DNA from: Takakia lepidozioides
Lineage: Eukaryota > Streptophyta > Takakiopsida > Takakiales > Takakiaceae
Length of the DNA: 64,000 bases
Assembly: GCA_030704615.1 (NCBI GenBank)
Contig: CM060732.1
Span: 6,946,001 to 7,010,000 of the forward strand
Direction: 5' to 3'
The position numbers and the translations under genes were made by a program. Every line of letters starts with the position of its first letter. Within the stretch, counting starts at the first letter, position 1. Positions 11,347 to 22,740 of the stretch are shown in pieces. The notes beneath the pieces are model-generated. The model made no database searches. It was not told the DNA's origin and worked only from the letters and a program-made list of their open reading frames with translations.

Positions 11347-12172
11347 AGGCTCTGTGGAAAAAAATTGATTGGATATGGCTTGCTTCATATATTGATGCAC
11401 TTGCTTAGATGAGCACAGGGCAAGATTGCAAATAGGGGATCTTTTCCAAGAAAAGAGCTTTTTTAGGAACCAAGGATTCACTTGCACCAAAGCCAAATAT
11501 CCAGGTTTGAGGGAAATTGGCCAGATACTAAACATTCTGTTTGCCATGAAACAGAACCAACAGTATCTTAGCAGATCTTTTACGGAAGAGGTTTTGAAAT
11601 CTTTGAAGGGAGAAGATGTAGCTTGGGCAGAGATGATGCACAGTGGTCTGGTGGAGGAGATGAAAGGATTGCAGACTACTGCTGCCAAGTCCCCAATCAT
11701 TGTGTCTGGCCCAATTATTGCACATATTATCTTTGATTCTTGCCTGCTTGATGCGCAATAACGCAAGGTAATGGGGGTGTTTGAGGCAGCCACAACTGCA
11801 GATGAAGAGCAAGGCTCTTCACAAGGTGAAGGAGGATTAGAGAGGCAACACTAGCCCAAGAGACAGAAGAGGGACGAAACCGTAATGGCGGCTCCACTTG
11901 CCACAATGAACCCTCACGATGATGTTTCCATAGCTCCTGCACAGGATGGGGTGCAGCAGCACAACGAGCTGTTACTATTGGAAGCACGGCCATTAGAGAG
12001 GGAGGAAGAAGTCACTTCAGTACCACGGCCAGCACAGCAAGCTGACCAAGTTGCCCCAGCGGTAACTCAGACTGGTCTTGCTGTTACACCGGAGCCTCTT
12101 ACTGTGGAGAGAGAGGGATTGGACATCCCTACTACAGAGCAAGTAGTGGCAGAAATTGAGAAGGGCGAAGAT
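11347..12172 (+). pseudogene. Second partial copy of gypsy ORF3 N-terminal part
   Basis: From about 11,400 this repeats 7,560-8,220: LQIGDLFQE, AMKQNQQYLSRSFTEEVL and IIVSGPIIAHIIFDSC, then a Gln-rich linker and TTEQVVAEIEKG. A TAA at 11,759-11,761 breaks the frame where the other copy reads on. It stops abruptly at 12,172, joining minus-strand copy A of the ParB-methyltransferase gene. The first 50 bases (11,347-11,400) match nothing I recognise. Confidence 0.7.
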
Positions 12173-15100
12173 GGCAAAGCTTGCAGTCCTTCCACAGGCT
12201 CTCCGTCCGGAATATCCAAGATGATCATATCGCAAGACCACTTAGTGGCATTTCCGCCCCTCCTACAATCCTTGTCTGCACACACCCTCTCAAAGAACGA
12301 GACCATCTTCAGAAACCCAGGGGTATCGGAAGGCTCTTTGGCAGCCGCCTTCTTCAGTGCTCTGCCCTTCAGACCCTCCATGGTCTTCATGTATGCCAAC
12401 TTGGCTGCCCGTCCATCCAAAGCCGCCAAGAAACTCTCATTTACACACTGGACTACTGTATTGGGATCCACTTTTGGCCTCTTCATTTCCACCGGCTCAA
12501 AAGGGTGCCCCCCCGGGGGGTTGAAGAGTGCCTTCTTTGCCGAGCCTATTCTTGTCCCTCTCATGACAACAGTGGGCACAGGGGATTTCGGCTGCGTTTT
12601 GGGGGGTGGGCTGGTTGCACAGTCTCCATCGGAGTCCTCTTCGTCACCCTCTTCCTGCTCTATCTGTTTCTGCTTCTTCGTTTTCTTGGGTGTCACAACT
12701 GCTGCTCCTTGCTGGTGAGTCCTCTCTTCGACCCCTTCTGTTGAGCCTGCACAACTGCATCCACCGTCTTTTGTGCCATCTCAGCTGCCTTTCTCGATTG
12801 TTCCAGAGCAGCAGCTTCCTTTGCCGACTCTGGCCCAGCAGGGACACGTCTTTCCTTTCTCTTCTCTTCTGCTTTCGCGTGCAGATCTTTCTCAGACTCG
12901 TCAACAATTCCGCCAGACATGTCCAGGTACCACGGGCATCCAACGAGATGCGCGGCATGCCATTGTTTCTGTATCTCGGGTGTGTAGAGACAGCTTGGGC
13001 CCGCCACGGTCCAAGCTATGAAGAACGGGGGCTCTTGAGCCAGGGCCCTTGTCTGAAGAAGCACGTATTTCATATACCTGCAGGGCAGTCAGCAAAAGTT
13101 GAGACCGACGTACTCGCAGAGTGCAACCGAAGAAAAAAAAATGCGAATGCGGTGCCGCAATTCCCAGACAAACCTCATAACCAGGCTTCGCATACAAGGG
13201 CAGCTGGGCTTCACCTGTAAACAATTCACATTGCAGCTTTTCCCGCTCCCTCCTGATGTGTAAATTCCACGCTCCTTCTTGCTGTCTGCAGCTCCCTGGC
13301 GAAGAGGTTGTCCTTGTACGCACATCTGAAACGTGTCACGTAGTCTTCCAATGTTTGTGTTCCATCCCATTTGACGTACAAGCTGAACAAATTTGTATGC
13401 ATTACGACTTGCTCCTTCGCATTCGTCATTACCTGCGATTCCCACATGCATTGTCACGTAGCAGTTCAGGGAATTCATTTCAGAAAAGCAAATATGGGGA
13501 AGTACCTTGAATTACCTGGAACCACCAAGTCATGCGGTTGAGCCACACATCCACTGCAGGGTCGGAAACTTCGAGTGGAAAAGACCACATTGTCCTTATA
13601 CTCTCCGATGCATTCCAGATCGACAGTCACAGTGTCTGCCATTTCTGATCCAATGTCAGGAGCAGGAAGAGGAGTGGCTATTGCTAGGAAGGAACTTCAG
13701 TGCATTGAAACCTCATCTTCTCTTTCGCCTCAACACATGCCGTTGAGAGGTGATGCAGTTTCTCCAACTGCATGGTCGGCTGCATGGCCCGAGAATAGTG
13801 TTTTGCAATCTCGGGGATGAAGTCCTTTCCAAGTGCCGGATCTGCAATGGCCACCAGCTTCACAAGCTTTGACTTGTATTTTGTTCTGGACTTGACCCCG
13901 GCTTCCTTCAAGTGCTCAGTCAATGACTGCAACGTTTTGACCTGCCCCTCACTTTCCATGAAGAAGCGTTTGGCATGGGCCAAATCCAGCTTGATGTTTG
14001 ACTGCCAACAAAAACATGCAGAAGCGTTACATTCGAATCATGTGGAAAGATTACTGAAAATTGGGGAAGGATGAGTAGAGGGAAATGGGAGGACGACTTA
14101 CTTCGTATATCACCTCCACCATTTCATCCATAGTGAGACGATACCATGTCCGGTCAGTTTTTGCCATGGCTTTCTGAATGAGCTCGGGCTCTAGCATTTC
14201 CGCAAACATGTGCGGATCAGTGAGACCAGTTTTCCTCACCCTGTACAACATATGTGCCATGTGGGTAGGCACGTACGCATTTTCAGTGACCCTGCAAGGC
14301 ACACTCTCCAATTCAGTCCACGGAAGCACGGAAACAAAACAGATTGGAAACCGAAATGCGGCACCGCATTTCGAACGTGCTTGGGAGGGTATGAGTATCT
14401 TACGAGTTGAGGTCCGCCATGGCATTCTTGAGCAGGGAGGAGTCTGCCGCCTTCACCTTGAGGATGACACACTCCACCATGTAATGCCAGCCAATGTGCT
14501 TGGCATGGTTCTGCTTGATGTACTCCCACTAGGCAAGAAGTCGGTGATTCCTGTCCCACACAAAGAACATTTTACCCGACATATGGCCGAAGTCTGGTCA
14601 CCCTTCAGCGTTGCCTCGAATTTGTCGTTGCGAGTGTGCCAGTGGGTATCCCATGTTGACAATTCATCCGCAGTGGGTCCACGAGTTTTGCTGTCCTCAT
14701 TCTCAATGGAAACGTAGAAGGCTGGCGAACCTAGACGATACCCTTCTCGAAATGCGAACTTGAGCTTATCCACATCTCCGGGAAGTGCCTGCCTGACGAT
14801 GGGAAGGGAGACCATGCGACAAAGTGGGATTCGAAGAGTCCGCTGGAATACCCTGCTGCCCAGAACTCTGCCAATGCTACTGTGTGTCTCCTCCAACATT
14901 GTATCCGCTGCACTTTGGAATTCCTCTGGAGACATTTCTGCAGGTGGCGGTAGGGGTTGAGTAGCTGGAGCATCCCCAACTGGAGCTGCACTCTGGGGAA
15001 TCTTTGCGGGCAATTCTGCCATTGCAGAGGCCTCCTCCGGGCCTGCAGTATTATGAAGATCTTCCTCAACGGTGGTCAGGTCTTGCTGCGAACGTTGAGC

Positions 15101-15955
15101 GGCAGCACCCTCCTCCGGTAACAGATTGACGAAATTGGTCCATCCCATTGCCTTCGCTGCAGCAGAGACGACCCCAACATCACCATGCTGGAAATCAAGC
15201 AGGAACTGGGCTTCAGCTCGTGGAATCGGTTTTGCGGGAGACTGCTCCGCCCTCCCTCTGATTGCCTTGTGCTTCCTCATTCTTGCAGGTGAAGGTGTCT
15301 ACTGCAATGAATCTGCCCTGTACCCTTCTGCTTCATTCGCGTGGGTGGGGGGGAAACGGCCTGGTCCGGTTCAGAAACCAGTTGAAGGACGAGTTGCTTC
15401 TTCTTCGTTTTTGCTGGAGAAGGGCCCGACCCCTGTTGGCAACTCTCCATGACCTTCGAACGTGAGTCGCTCTCTGTGGCTTTGAAGTGCAAAGACTTGC
15501 CCTTCAAAGCCGCGTCCTTGAAATGCACAGGGCTAGGCCCGGCAGGAAGACCCGTGCTCGTGGATTGGCTAGGTGTGCGTGCTGCAGCTAGCTCCACGGA
15601 CTCTTCCTGCGGCTCTTCGGATTCCTGCGATCCCTCTAGCACGTTCACCTGGCATGCAAACATCTTCTGTATTCAAGTCTCCTAGCATACAGTCTAAGAA
15701 TTGCAAAAGAAAAATGAGGGGGGTTTCGGTGCTTGATCAGCTGCGCGCATCCCGATAGCACGGAGCTCTCACTGGTGGCTGGGTTGCCTGCGTGGCCTGC
15801 TGCTGCGAGATGGCAATCTCCTCCTGTAGACGCATGTGCTACCTCCCCTTCGGCATTGGCCTACGTCCAAAGTACAATTTTTGGAGCTTGCGTAGATGTC
15901 TCTTCTTTAGTGCACGAACTCCCTCCCTCTCAGGTTTGAGCATAAGAAGAACATA
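12173..15955 (-). pseudogene. ParB-like/methyltransferase fusion gene, family 1 copy A
   Basis: Multi-exon gene read right to left. Order: N-terminal basic motif KLYFGRRPMPKG (about 15,870); linker exons (15,663-15,280); MSPEEFQSAADTMLEETHSS; ParB/sulfiredoxin-like domain (about 14,818-14,404) with VSLPIVRQALPGD and the nucleotide-site motif at 14,541-14,555; helical exons (14,290-14,103; about 14,001-13,690); WLNRMTWWFQ exon near 13,520; a DYVTRFR exon (13,447-13,226); a CPWYLDM exon with a Lys/Glu-rich helix (13,073-12,693); and methyltransferase N-terminus with motif-IV-like CDMIILDIPDGE (about 12,220), where it is cut by retroelement sequence. Defects: TAG at 15,839-15,841, TAG at 14,529-14,531, DGNHR changed to DRNHR, and small shifts. 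The fold calls rest on motifs; binding of a nucleotide or DNA is inference. Confidence 0.65.
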
Positions 15956-16264
15956 GACAGGGAAAAGGGGCGAAGAGTGCAGATGGAAAGGGCGCAAGAG
16001 GGGTGATTGAGTAGACACGACAAAAGAAGATGAAACGGCGGTGATGCACCACTTGGGTTCGAAAGGCTTGGACGAAAGTGTCTCCTCGTGGACTATGCGT
16101 CATTACAAAATTCGAATCGTCAAGGGTACGCCTGCCGTCCGAAAAACAAACATCATTAACCAACGGCCAGGCCGTGCCGCCTCCTGCCACTTCAGTCAAA
16201 TAGAGTGCCGACATGTGCCGCAATTCCGTTGGTCCACGTGTTCACATATCATGGCATTTCCGTC
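15956..16264 (-). promoter_or_regulatory. 5' leader and promoter region of ParB gene copy A
   Basis: Conserved with 22,411-22,740 and, inverted, 31,196-31,525. It contains a purine-rich (pyrimidine-rich on the coding strand) leader, a central block with AACATCATTAACCAACGG, and a G-box CACGTG at 16,235-16,240, a class of site bound by plant bZIP and bHLH factors. No clear TATA box. Promoter function is inferred from position and conservation. Confidence 0.45.
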
Positions 16265-17560
16265 CTAGCGACTGATGAGTTAGAATGAAAACGCATATGC
16301 GGCGCCTCATTTCCGTTAAGTACCATCCCGAAGCTACACATACCATGCTTGTTGGACGGAAATGCGGCACCGCATTTCCGTTCCACCTTCACATACCTTA
16401 GTTGTTGAACGGAAATGCAGTGCCGCATTTCCGTTCTGGAGAGTATGAAGGTCTCCCCCAGATGGAAATGCGGTGCCATATTTCCGTCCCACAACTCCAT
16501 GCCTCAGATACAAAACGGAAATGCGGCGCCGCATTTCTATTCTGGAATGTCGGAAGGTGCGACTCGGATGGAAATGCGGTGCCGCATTTCCGTCCCACAG
16601 CTCCATGCCTCAGATACAAAACGGAAATGCGGCGCCACATTTCCGTTCTGGAATGTCGGAAGGTGCGACTCGGACGGAAATGCGGTGCCACATTTCAGTT
16701 CCGGTGGTTCACGATTTTCGCTGTGGGATGGAAATGCGGTACCGTATTTCCGTTCTGGAGAGTATGAAGGTCTCCCCCAGACGGAAATGCCACCTTCACA
16801 TACCTTAGTTGTTGAACGGAAATGCGGTGCCGAATTTCCGTTCTGGAGAGTATGAAGGTCTCACCCGGACGGAAATGCGGTGCCGCATTTCCGTCCCACA
16901 GCTCCATGCCTGAGATACAAAACGGAAATGCGGCGCCGCATTTCCGTTGTGGAATGTCGGAAGGTGCGACTCGGAAGGAAATGTTGTGCCGCATTTCAGT
17001 TCCAGTGGTTCATGATTTTCAATCAGAACGGAAAAGCGGTACCGCATTTCCGTTCCACTGTCACATACCGTACTTGTTGGACGGAAATGCGGCACCGCAT
17101 TTCCGTTCTGGAGAGTATAAAGGTTTCCCCCGGACGGAAATGCGGTGCCGCATTTCCGTCGCAGTGGTGCATGGGTAAGATGCAAAACGGAAATGCGGCG
17201 CCGTATTTCCGTCCAACAGCAATCGAGGGTAGGCAGGAACGGAAATGCGGAACCTCATTTCCGTCCACTGGATTCCATTGAAAGAGACCGGACGGAAATT
17301 CGGCACCGCATTTCTGTTCCTTCCTATCCAAAGTGTCCTAGTCGATGAAAATGCGCTGTCGCAATTATTTTCTACCGTGTGTTCCTAGTCCCGTTGGACC
17401 TAAATGCGATACCGCATTTCCGTTCCACCATGGGCTTGCTTTTACAGTAGACTGAAATGTGGTACTGCATTTCCGTTGCACCAGTATTTTGGTTTTCCTG
17501 TTGCATTTCCGATCACAATCAACGAGAGGATGTTGTCAAACTGAGATGCGGGACCGCATT
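16265..17560. repeat. Type-1 palindrome array between ParB copy A and MULE copy 2
   Basis: About 20 palindromes at a strict 53-bp step; for example, centres at 16,368/9 and 16,421/2. Spacers of 26 bp recur in the same order as in the other arrays. The MULE-side edge always carries the same two spacers (one with GTGCATG, one with AGCAATCGA), so the array has fixed ends and a variable middle. The last units (17,340-17,560) are more degenerate and wider apart. The perfect dyads are those with CG or TA centres. Confidence 0.95.
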
Positions 17561-18330
17561 CCCATTCAGCCATGTGCAATGGGTTGCATTGTTCAGAAAC
17601 AACGCAATTGCGGCCTGTCTTAATGAGCACAACTTGGTTGTCTAACCGTTTTAACTAATAGTCCTGGCACTTGTCAGTGTGAACGTTCATGTCTGCACCG
17701 CGAATACTGGTTGATCCACCCTCAGGAGAAACTGTCAGGAGATGTTATTTCGTCGCCGAATCGGCCATCATTGTCATACTTACTGGATATGGAATCACAC
17801 CTCCCACCTTCATGCATGTAGCTTGAAACAATACTTTCCACTTCAATGTGCGACTTCCAATCGTCGATGGACTCCGTAGATCCACTTAGATGGTGCTTGT
17901 GAGCCTTGGTCTGTCGCTATACTGAACCTCGCACTTGCCAACTTCGTGCGGTGTTCGATGGCTCCGAATTCCTACGCTATAGTTTGCTGTCCTCCGCAAC
18001 TTGGGAGAGCCTGGATCCCAAACGAGGGAGGACTTTGCAGAGTGACTGAAACTTACCTTTGTTCCAAATTCAAGCTCAAACCGGGCACAGTTTATTTGGA
18101 AGAAGAAAGGAAGGCTATTCCTGGACAGGTTGACGAGACCATTGTCGTGCTAGGTAACGACGGAGGTTGCGGAATCGAATGGCACGTACCCCATCAGACA
18201 CCATCCTGTACCGAGCTGTGGAATGCCCATTCCCTTTCCGAATCAGTCGCTGCCCACACCTCCACAAAGGAGTCGGGAAACCGACAGGCGGCCACTGCCA
18301 ACAGAGAGTATGCAACAATAATCATTCCCG
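17561..18330 (+). other. 5' region of family-1 MULE copy 2
   Basis: Homologous to 736-1,455 and 24,491-25,240 but with several small indels, so the open frame kept in the other two copies is broken before 17,946. It leads into the transposase N-terminus in the normal orientation. Confidence 0.6.
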
Positions 18331-20912
18331 ACCTGGACCGTCATGACCCTCCATAGCTTCTCGTGTGGACGTATTCGACATTTCCGACGAGGAAGATGAG
18401 TGCATTGAGGTCCCCATGTCCTCCACACGGTCGTTCAAATCCGACATGGACGTCTCTGCAAGTGCTACGCATGTACCCTCGAGCATAACTCCAACCGGTC
18501 CATTGTGCAGCTCCTACGGCAACATCACCTCGATGGTTCTCGCTCCGAGCTGGCTGCTCTCGACTATGCCAAATTTCCAGTCAGGAGAAGGTAACGTATC
18601 TGCCTCCCAAAGTCGATGGCAATGTCATCTTTGAGTTTCCACCTGTACTTCGTCCAACAAAGCCTCAGGGATGTTAACAGACATGGATCAAAAGCATGAC
18701 GGACACCCCTGGGTGTGTGACAAAGACCAGTAGCACAAAAATTGCTGAATGGTGTTCGGGTACGATACGTCCTCGGTGTAGGGAGCTGAGGTGCCCTCAA
18801 ATCCCGCATGCTTAACTTTCTCTCCAAAGGAGGCGGAGAAAGAAACGAGACGGATTGGACTGGCACAACCCATCATCCATTCATTGTCTCCAGCCAAGCT
18901 CCTGCGGGTACTTGCAATGGCGCACATTGCAAGAAACAACCGACGTGCATGTCCATGTGCAGAGCCAAGCAATATTACGTAATCCATTGCTCCTGGACTT
19001 GACTAGAGCTTGCATACCCCCCCACACGTTGGGTCCACTGACACCCCCTTGGCGAGAGGAAACATGCATGAGGCTATGCAGGAAGCACATGAATCATAAA
19101 AGAGGAGTGTGAAATGAGCCCCGAGCCAGACCAAAGCAAATCAGATGAAGGCAGCCCACAAGATTGCTCTTGGCAAAATCATGTCTGAAGATGGTTTAGG
19201 ACGAAAGTGGCCTTGAACGAAGAGGAGATGTTTGACCTGTTGGAGTCCGTCTCGCATGTTGTAGTCCTGAATGTGCGGAATCACATCGTATCTTGCAAGC
19301 AGGAGTTCGGCCGGGGGTCGGAACATGCACTCAATCTTGGAGGGAGGTGAAACGAATGAAGGATATGGACTACATCCAGGTAGCAGGGTTCCAGGGCAAG
19401 GGCAGCGAATCCGATCGTTGTTACATTTTCAAATGTCGACTGTGGGCCTGGGAGTGGAGTCGACTTGGTCATCGCATGCCAACTGAAACTTGTCGAAGCT
19501 GGGTGATGTTTGACACATCAAGTGAATTACAAACCATCTGTGGGTGACTAGGGGGCGCATGTTTATGACTATCACTCCAAGAGGTCATGACGATGCAATC
19601 TGCGAGATGAAAGGGAGAGGAACACAGTCGGAGATGCATCTGTGGGAGGGCATAAACGAGCAGATGGCAAGGGCGGGATTGGCAGAGCCCCAAGTCAAGG
19701 GGATTCATGGCAGACAACGCTCAGGCCAACTTGGGCAGCGATGCGGCGTGTGTACGGTGAGGACCCAAGGTTCCAATGGAGGGGAAAGAGAGATCCTTTG
19801 GATTCCATTGATGCAGAGTCTATCTCATTACACTACCAAATTTGTTGCTAGCTCATTCCAGGCTGAACATCGTGTCTTTTGTACAGCGTGGAAGGATGCA
19901 CCCACATTTGATGACGGGGGGTTAAGTTTGCTATCATCGAGGCTTGTGGAAACGTTGGTGTCCAGTGGAGACAACCAATTTGGGAGCTGGCACAGTGGTT
20001 TGGGTGGTGGCATTTCGATATATTGACAGTTCGGACAGTACATGCGGGAGGTATGATGCCCGATTTTTCGTGCAATTGTCATTCTATACGGACCTTTGCA
20101 TTGGTCCCTCACCATTGTTTCGTCCTGTAGGAGCGGTGCTTGGATTCAACACGGAACATGCGAACACGAATATGGCAGAATCAGTCCACTCCTCCTGGCG
20201 AGCGTCTTCTGCCGCACATTTGGTGGATGTGGTGACGGCCACAACGGAGGACATTGACAGAGTAATCATGCGGCAAGCCACGTACTACAAGTCCTAGAAG
20301 CCAGAAAACAATGGGCTTTGGGCCAGACAGGGGAGGAATTGTTGGTACGAACAGCTTCGAGGTCAGGAAGAATCCATGAACTAAAGGGCGACATGCATGA
20401 GGGGATAAGATCAAAGGGACGCCTCTGGCACCGCAGAGGTGAACACCTAGAGGGGGACGTCCGTACTCGCCTTGTGAGGCGGAGGATCGAAGAGGAACCC
20501 GCGGGGGTGCAAAGAGGATTCCTGGCGATCCAACAGGAACATCGGACAGCACTCGAGGTCCCGTCATATTGCCGCACAATGTGTCTTCCAGCAGTGGAAT
20601 GGAAGCCCAAGAAATTCCAGATCGCCATCGCCTTCAAGCGGGGATTCCGTGCGGCGCAATTCCAACGTCTGTGTGCCCCCGATTCCACCCGCTGTTATGC
20701 AGTATGCAAGCCATTGTGGAGACGGGTGACTGCGTCTGGTCACAGTGGAGAATTGGCTCGCACAAAGCCGTCGGTTTGAGGCAGGTGTTCAGATTCGAGT
20801 GAGTACATGGCAACGTTATTTAGAGATGAATAGGAGGAATCAGCTGGGGGTCTGTCCCTGCTACTACTTTTACAGGAAGATTGTATGATTGCAAAGTTGG
20901 GAGGCGGAAAGG
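18331..20912 (+). pseudogene. MULE transposase, family 1 copy 2 (heavily frameshifted, truncated by gap)
   Basis: The N-terminus is best seen here: MDVFDISDEEDECIEVPMSS (from 18,365), followed by the region corresponding to LDYAKFP in copy 3. Downstream, the zinc-binding, DDE and post-intron parts are all recognisable (RGEHLEGDV near 20,440) but with many one- and two-base indels. GTAGGC, the donor in copies 1 and 3, is GTATGA here (about 20,052). The SWIM exon would lie in the 500-N gap. Clearly dead, and much older or less constrained than copies 1 and 3. Confidence 0.85.
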
Positions 20913-21412
20913 NNNNNNNNNNNNNNNNNNNNNNNNNNNNNNNNNNNNNNNNNNNNNNNNNNNNNNNNNNNNNNNNNNNNNNNNNNNNNNNNNNNNNNNN
21001 NNNNNNNNNNNNNNNNNNNNNNNNNNNNNNNNNNNNNNNNNNNNNNNNNNNNNNNNNNNNNNNNNNNNNNNNNNNNNNNNNNNNNNNNNNNNNNNNNNNN
21101 NNNNNNNNNNNNNNNNNNNNNNNNNNNNNNNNNNNNNNNNNNNNNNNNNNNNNNNNNNNNNNNNNNNNNNNNNNNNNNNNNNNNNNNNNNNNNNNNNNNN
21201 NNNNNNNNNNNNNNNNNNNNNNNNNNNNNNNNNNNNNNNNNNNNNNNNNNNNNNNNNNNNNNNNNNNNNNNNNNNNNNNNNNNNNNNNNNNNNNNNNNNN
21301 NNNNNNNNNNNNNNNNNNNNNNNNNNNNNNNNNNNNNNNNNNNNNNNNNNNNNNNNNNNNNNNNNNNNNNNNNNNNNNNNNNNNNNNNNNNNNNNNNNNN
21401 NNNNNNNNNNNN
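20913..21412. other. Assembly gap, exactly 500 N
   Basis: A run of 500 N. The round size suggests a nominal gap, so the true distance is unknown. Family-1 MULE (plus) enters from the left and ParB gene copy B (minus) from the right, so an element boundary is probably hidden here. Confidence 0.99.
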
Positions 21413-22410
21413 ACTTTTGAAATCTCCGGAGACATGCTGTAGGTGCCGGTAGTGGTGAGCAAGCTGGAGATCCTCATCTGGAGCTGCACTCTGGGGCCTG
21501 TCTGCGGGCAATTCTGCCATTGCAGAGGCCTCCTCCGGGCCTGCTTGCTCATCGGTGGTGGAGGTCTTGCTGCGAACGTTGAGCGGCAGCACCCTCCTCC
21601 GGAACCAAATCGAGATCAACGTCGATCCCAGTGCCTTCGCTGTGCAGAGTCGGCCCCAACATCTGCAGGCGGGAAATCCTCCAGGAACTGAGCTTTAGCT
21701 CGTGGAAGTGGTTTTGCAGGGATTGTTCGCCCGTCGCCTGATTGCCTCTCTGCTTCCTCATCCTTGCAGGTGAAGGTGTCTGCGCAATTGAATCTGTCTT
21801 CTACCCTGCGCTCATTCGCGTTGGGGGGGGGTGAATCGGCCTGAGCCGGTTCAGAAGCCAGTAGAGGGACGGGTGCTTCTTCTTCGACTTTGCTGGAGAA
21901 GGGCCCGACCCCTGCTGGCGATTCTCCCATGACCGAAGAACGCAAGTCGATCTCTGGGGCTTTGAACTTGCCCTTCGAAGACGCGTCTTTGAATCGCACA
22001 GGCTAGGCCCGGCAGGAATACCCGCGCTCGGGGATCGGTGGGTGTACGTGCTGCAGCTAGCTCCTCGGACTCTTCTGCGGCTCTTCGGTCCTGCGATCCC
22101 TCCAGCACGTCCACCTTTCCTGTTAGGCATGCAAACATCTGCATTCAAGTCTCCTAGCATTCAGTCTAAGAATTACAGAAGCAAAATGGGGGGTTCGGTG
22201 CTCGATCAGCTACGCGCAGCCCGATCGCATGGAGCTCTCACTGGTGGCTGGGGTTGCCTGAGTGCCTGCTGCTCGGAGATGGCAATCTCCTCCTGTAGAC
22301 GCATCTGCTCCTCCCCTTCGGCATTGCCTACGTCCGAAGTATAATTTCCGGAGCTTGCGACGAGGTCTCCTGTCTGGTGCACGAACTCCCCCCCTCTCAG
22401 GTTCGAGCAT
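21413..22410 (-). pseudogene. ParB-methyltransferase gene, family 1 copy B (5' exons only)
   Basis: Only the first exons are present before the gap. The N-terminal basic motif is read in shifted frames (RRKLRKLYFGRRQC, near 22,330). An exon at 22,144-21,850 has the acidic/basic linker seen in copies A and C, then EEASAMAELPA and a truncated EISGDM segment (about 21,430). Several single-base indels relative to copy A break the frame. The ParB domain itself is not in this fragment. Confidence 0.75.
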
Positions 22411-22740
22411 AAGAAGAACAGAGAGAGGGAAAAGGGGCAAGAGTGCAGATGGAAAGGGCGCGAGAGGGGTGACTGAGGAGACACGACAAAGTAGATGAAC
22501 GGCGGTGATGCACCACTTGGGTTCGAAAGGGTTGGACGAAAGTGTCTCCTCGTGGGTTTGCGTCATTATGAATTCGAATCGTTCAGGGTACGCCTGCCGT
22601 CCGAAAAACAAACATCATTATCCAACGGTCAGGCCGCGCCGCCTCATGCCCCTTCAGTCAGATAGAGTGCCGACATGTGCAGCAATTCCGTTGCTCCACG
22701 TGTTCACATTTCAAGGCATTTCGTCCCAGCGTCTGATGAG
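22411..22740 (-). promoter_or_regulatory. 5' leader and promoter region of ParB gene copy B
   Basis: Homologous to the leaders of copies A and C. The G-box CACGTG is at 22,697-22,702 and the pyrimidine-rich leader (coding strand) at about 22,400-22,500. No TATA box is apparent. Function inferred. Confidence 0.45.

Larger units (their letters stand above)
12173..20912. mobile_element. Composite element A: ParB-methyltransferase gene, palindrome array, MULE copy 2
   Basis: Minus-strand ParB-methyltransferase copy A, its promoter region, the type-1 array and plus-strand MULE copy 2 lie in the same order and orientation as at 21,413-29,292. The left end is lost in rearranged gypsy sequence and the right end in the assembly gap. 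Treating this as one element is an inference from the repeated arrangement. Confidence 0.55.

Noticed and set aside
12067-12172. Methyltransferase frame of copy A continuing below 12,173
   Set aside because: The plus strand there is gypsy ORF3 (TTEQVVAEIEKG); the apparent minus-strand extension is just its antisense.
16265-17560. CRISPR array (27-bp palindromic repeats with 26-bp spacers)
   Set aside because: Spacing looks right at first sight, but the spacers themselves recur in a fixed order and are shared between four arrays, there are no cas genes, and the surroundings are eukaryotic transposons with introns.
20885-21452. Open frames across the N run
   Set aside because: They are produced by translating 500 unknown bases.
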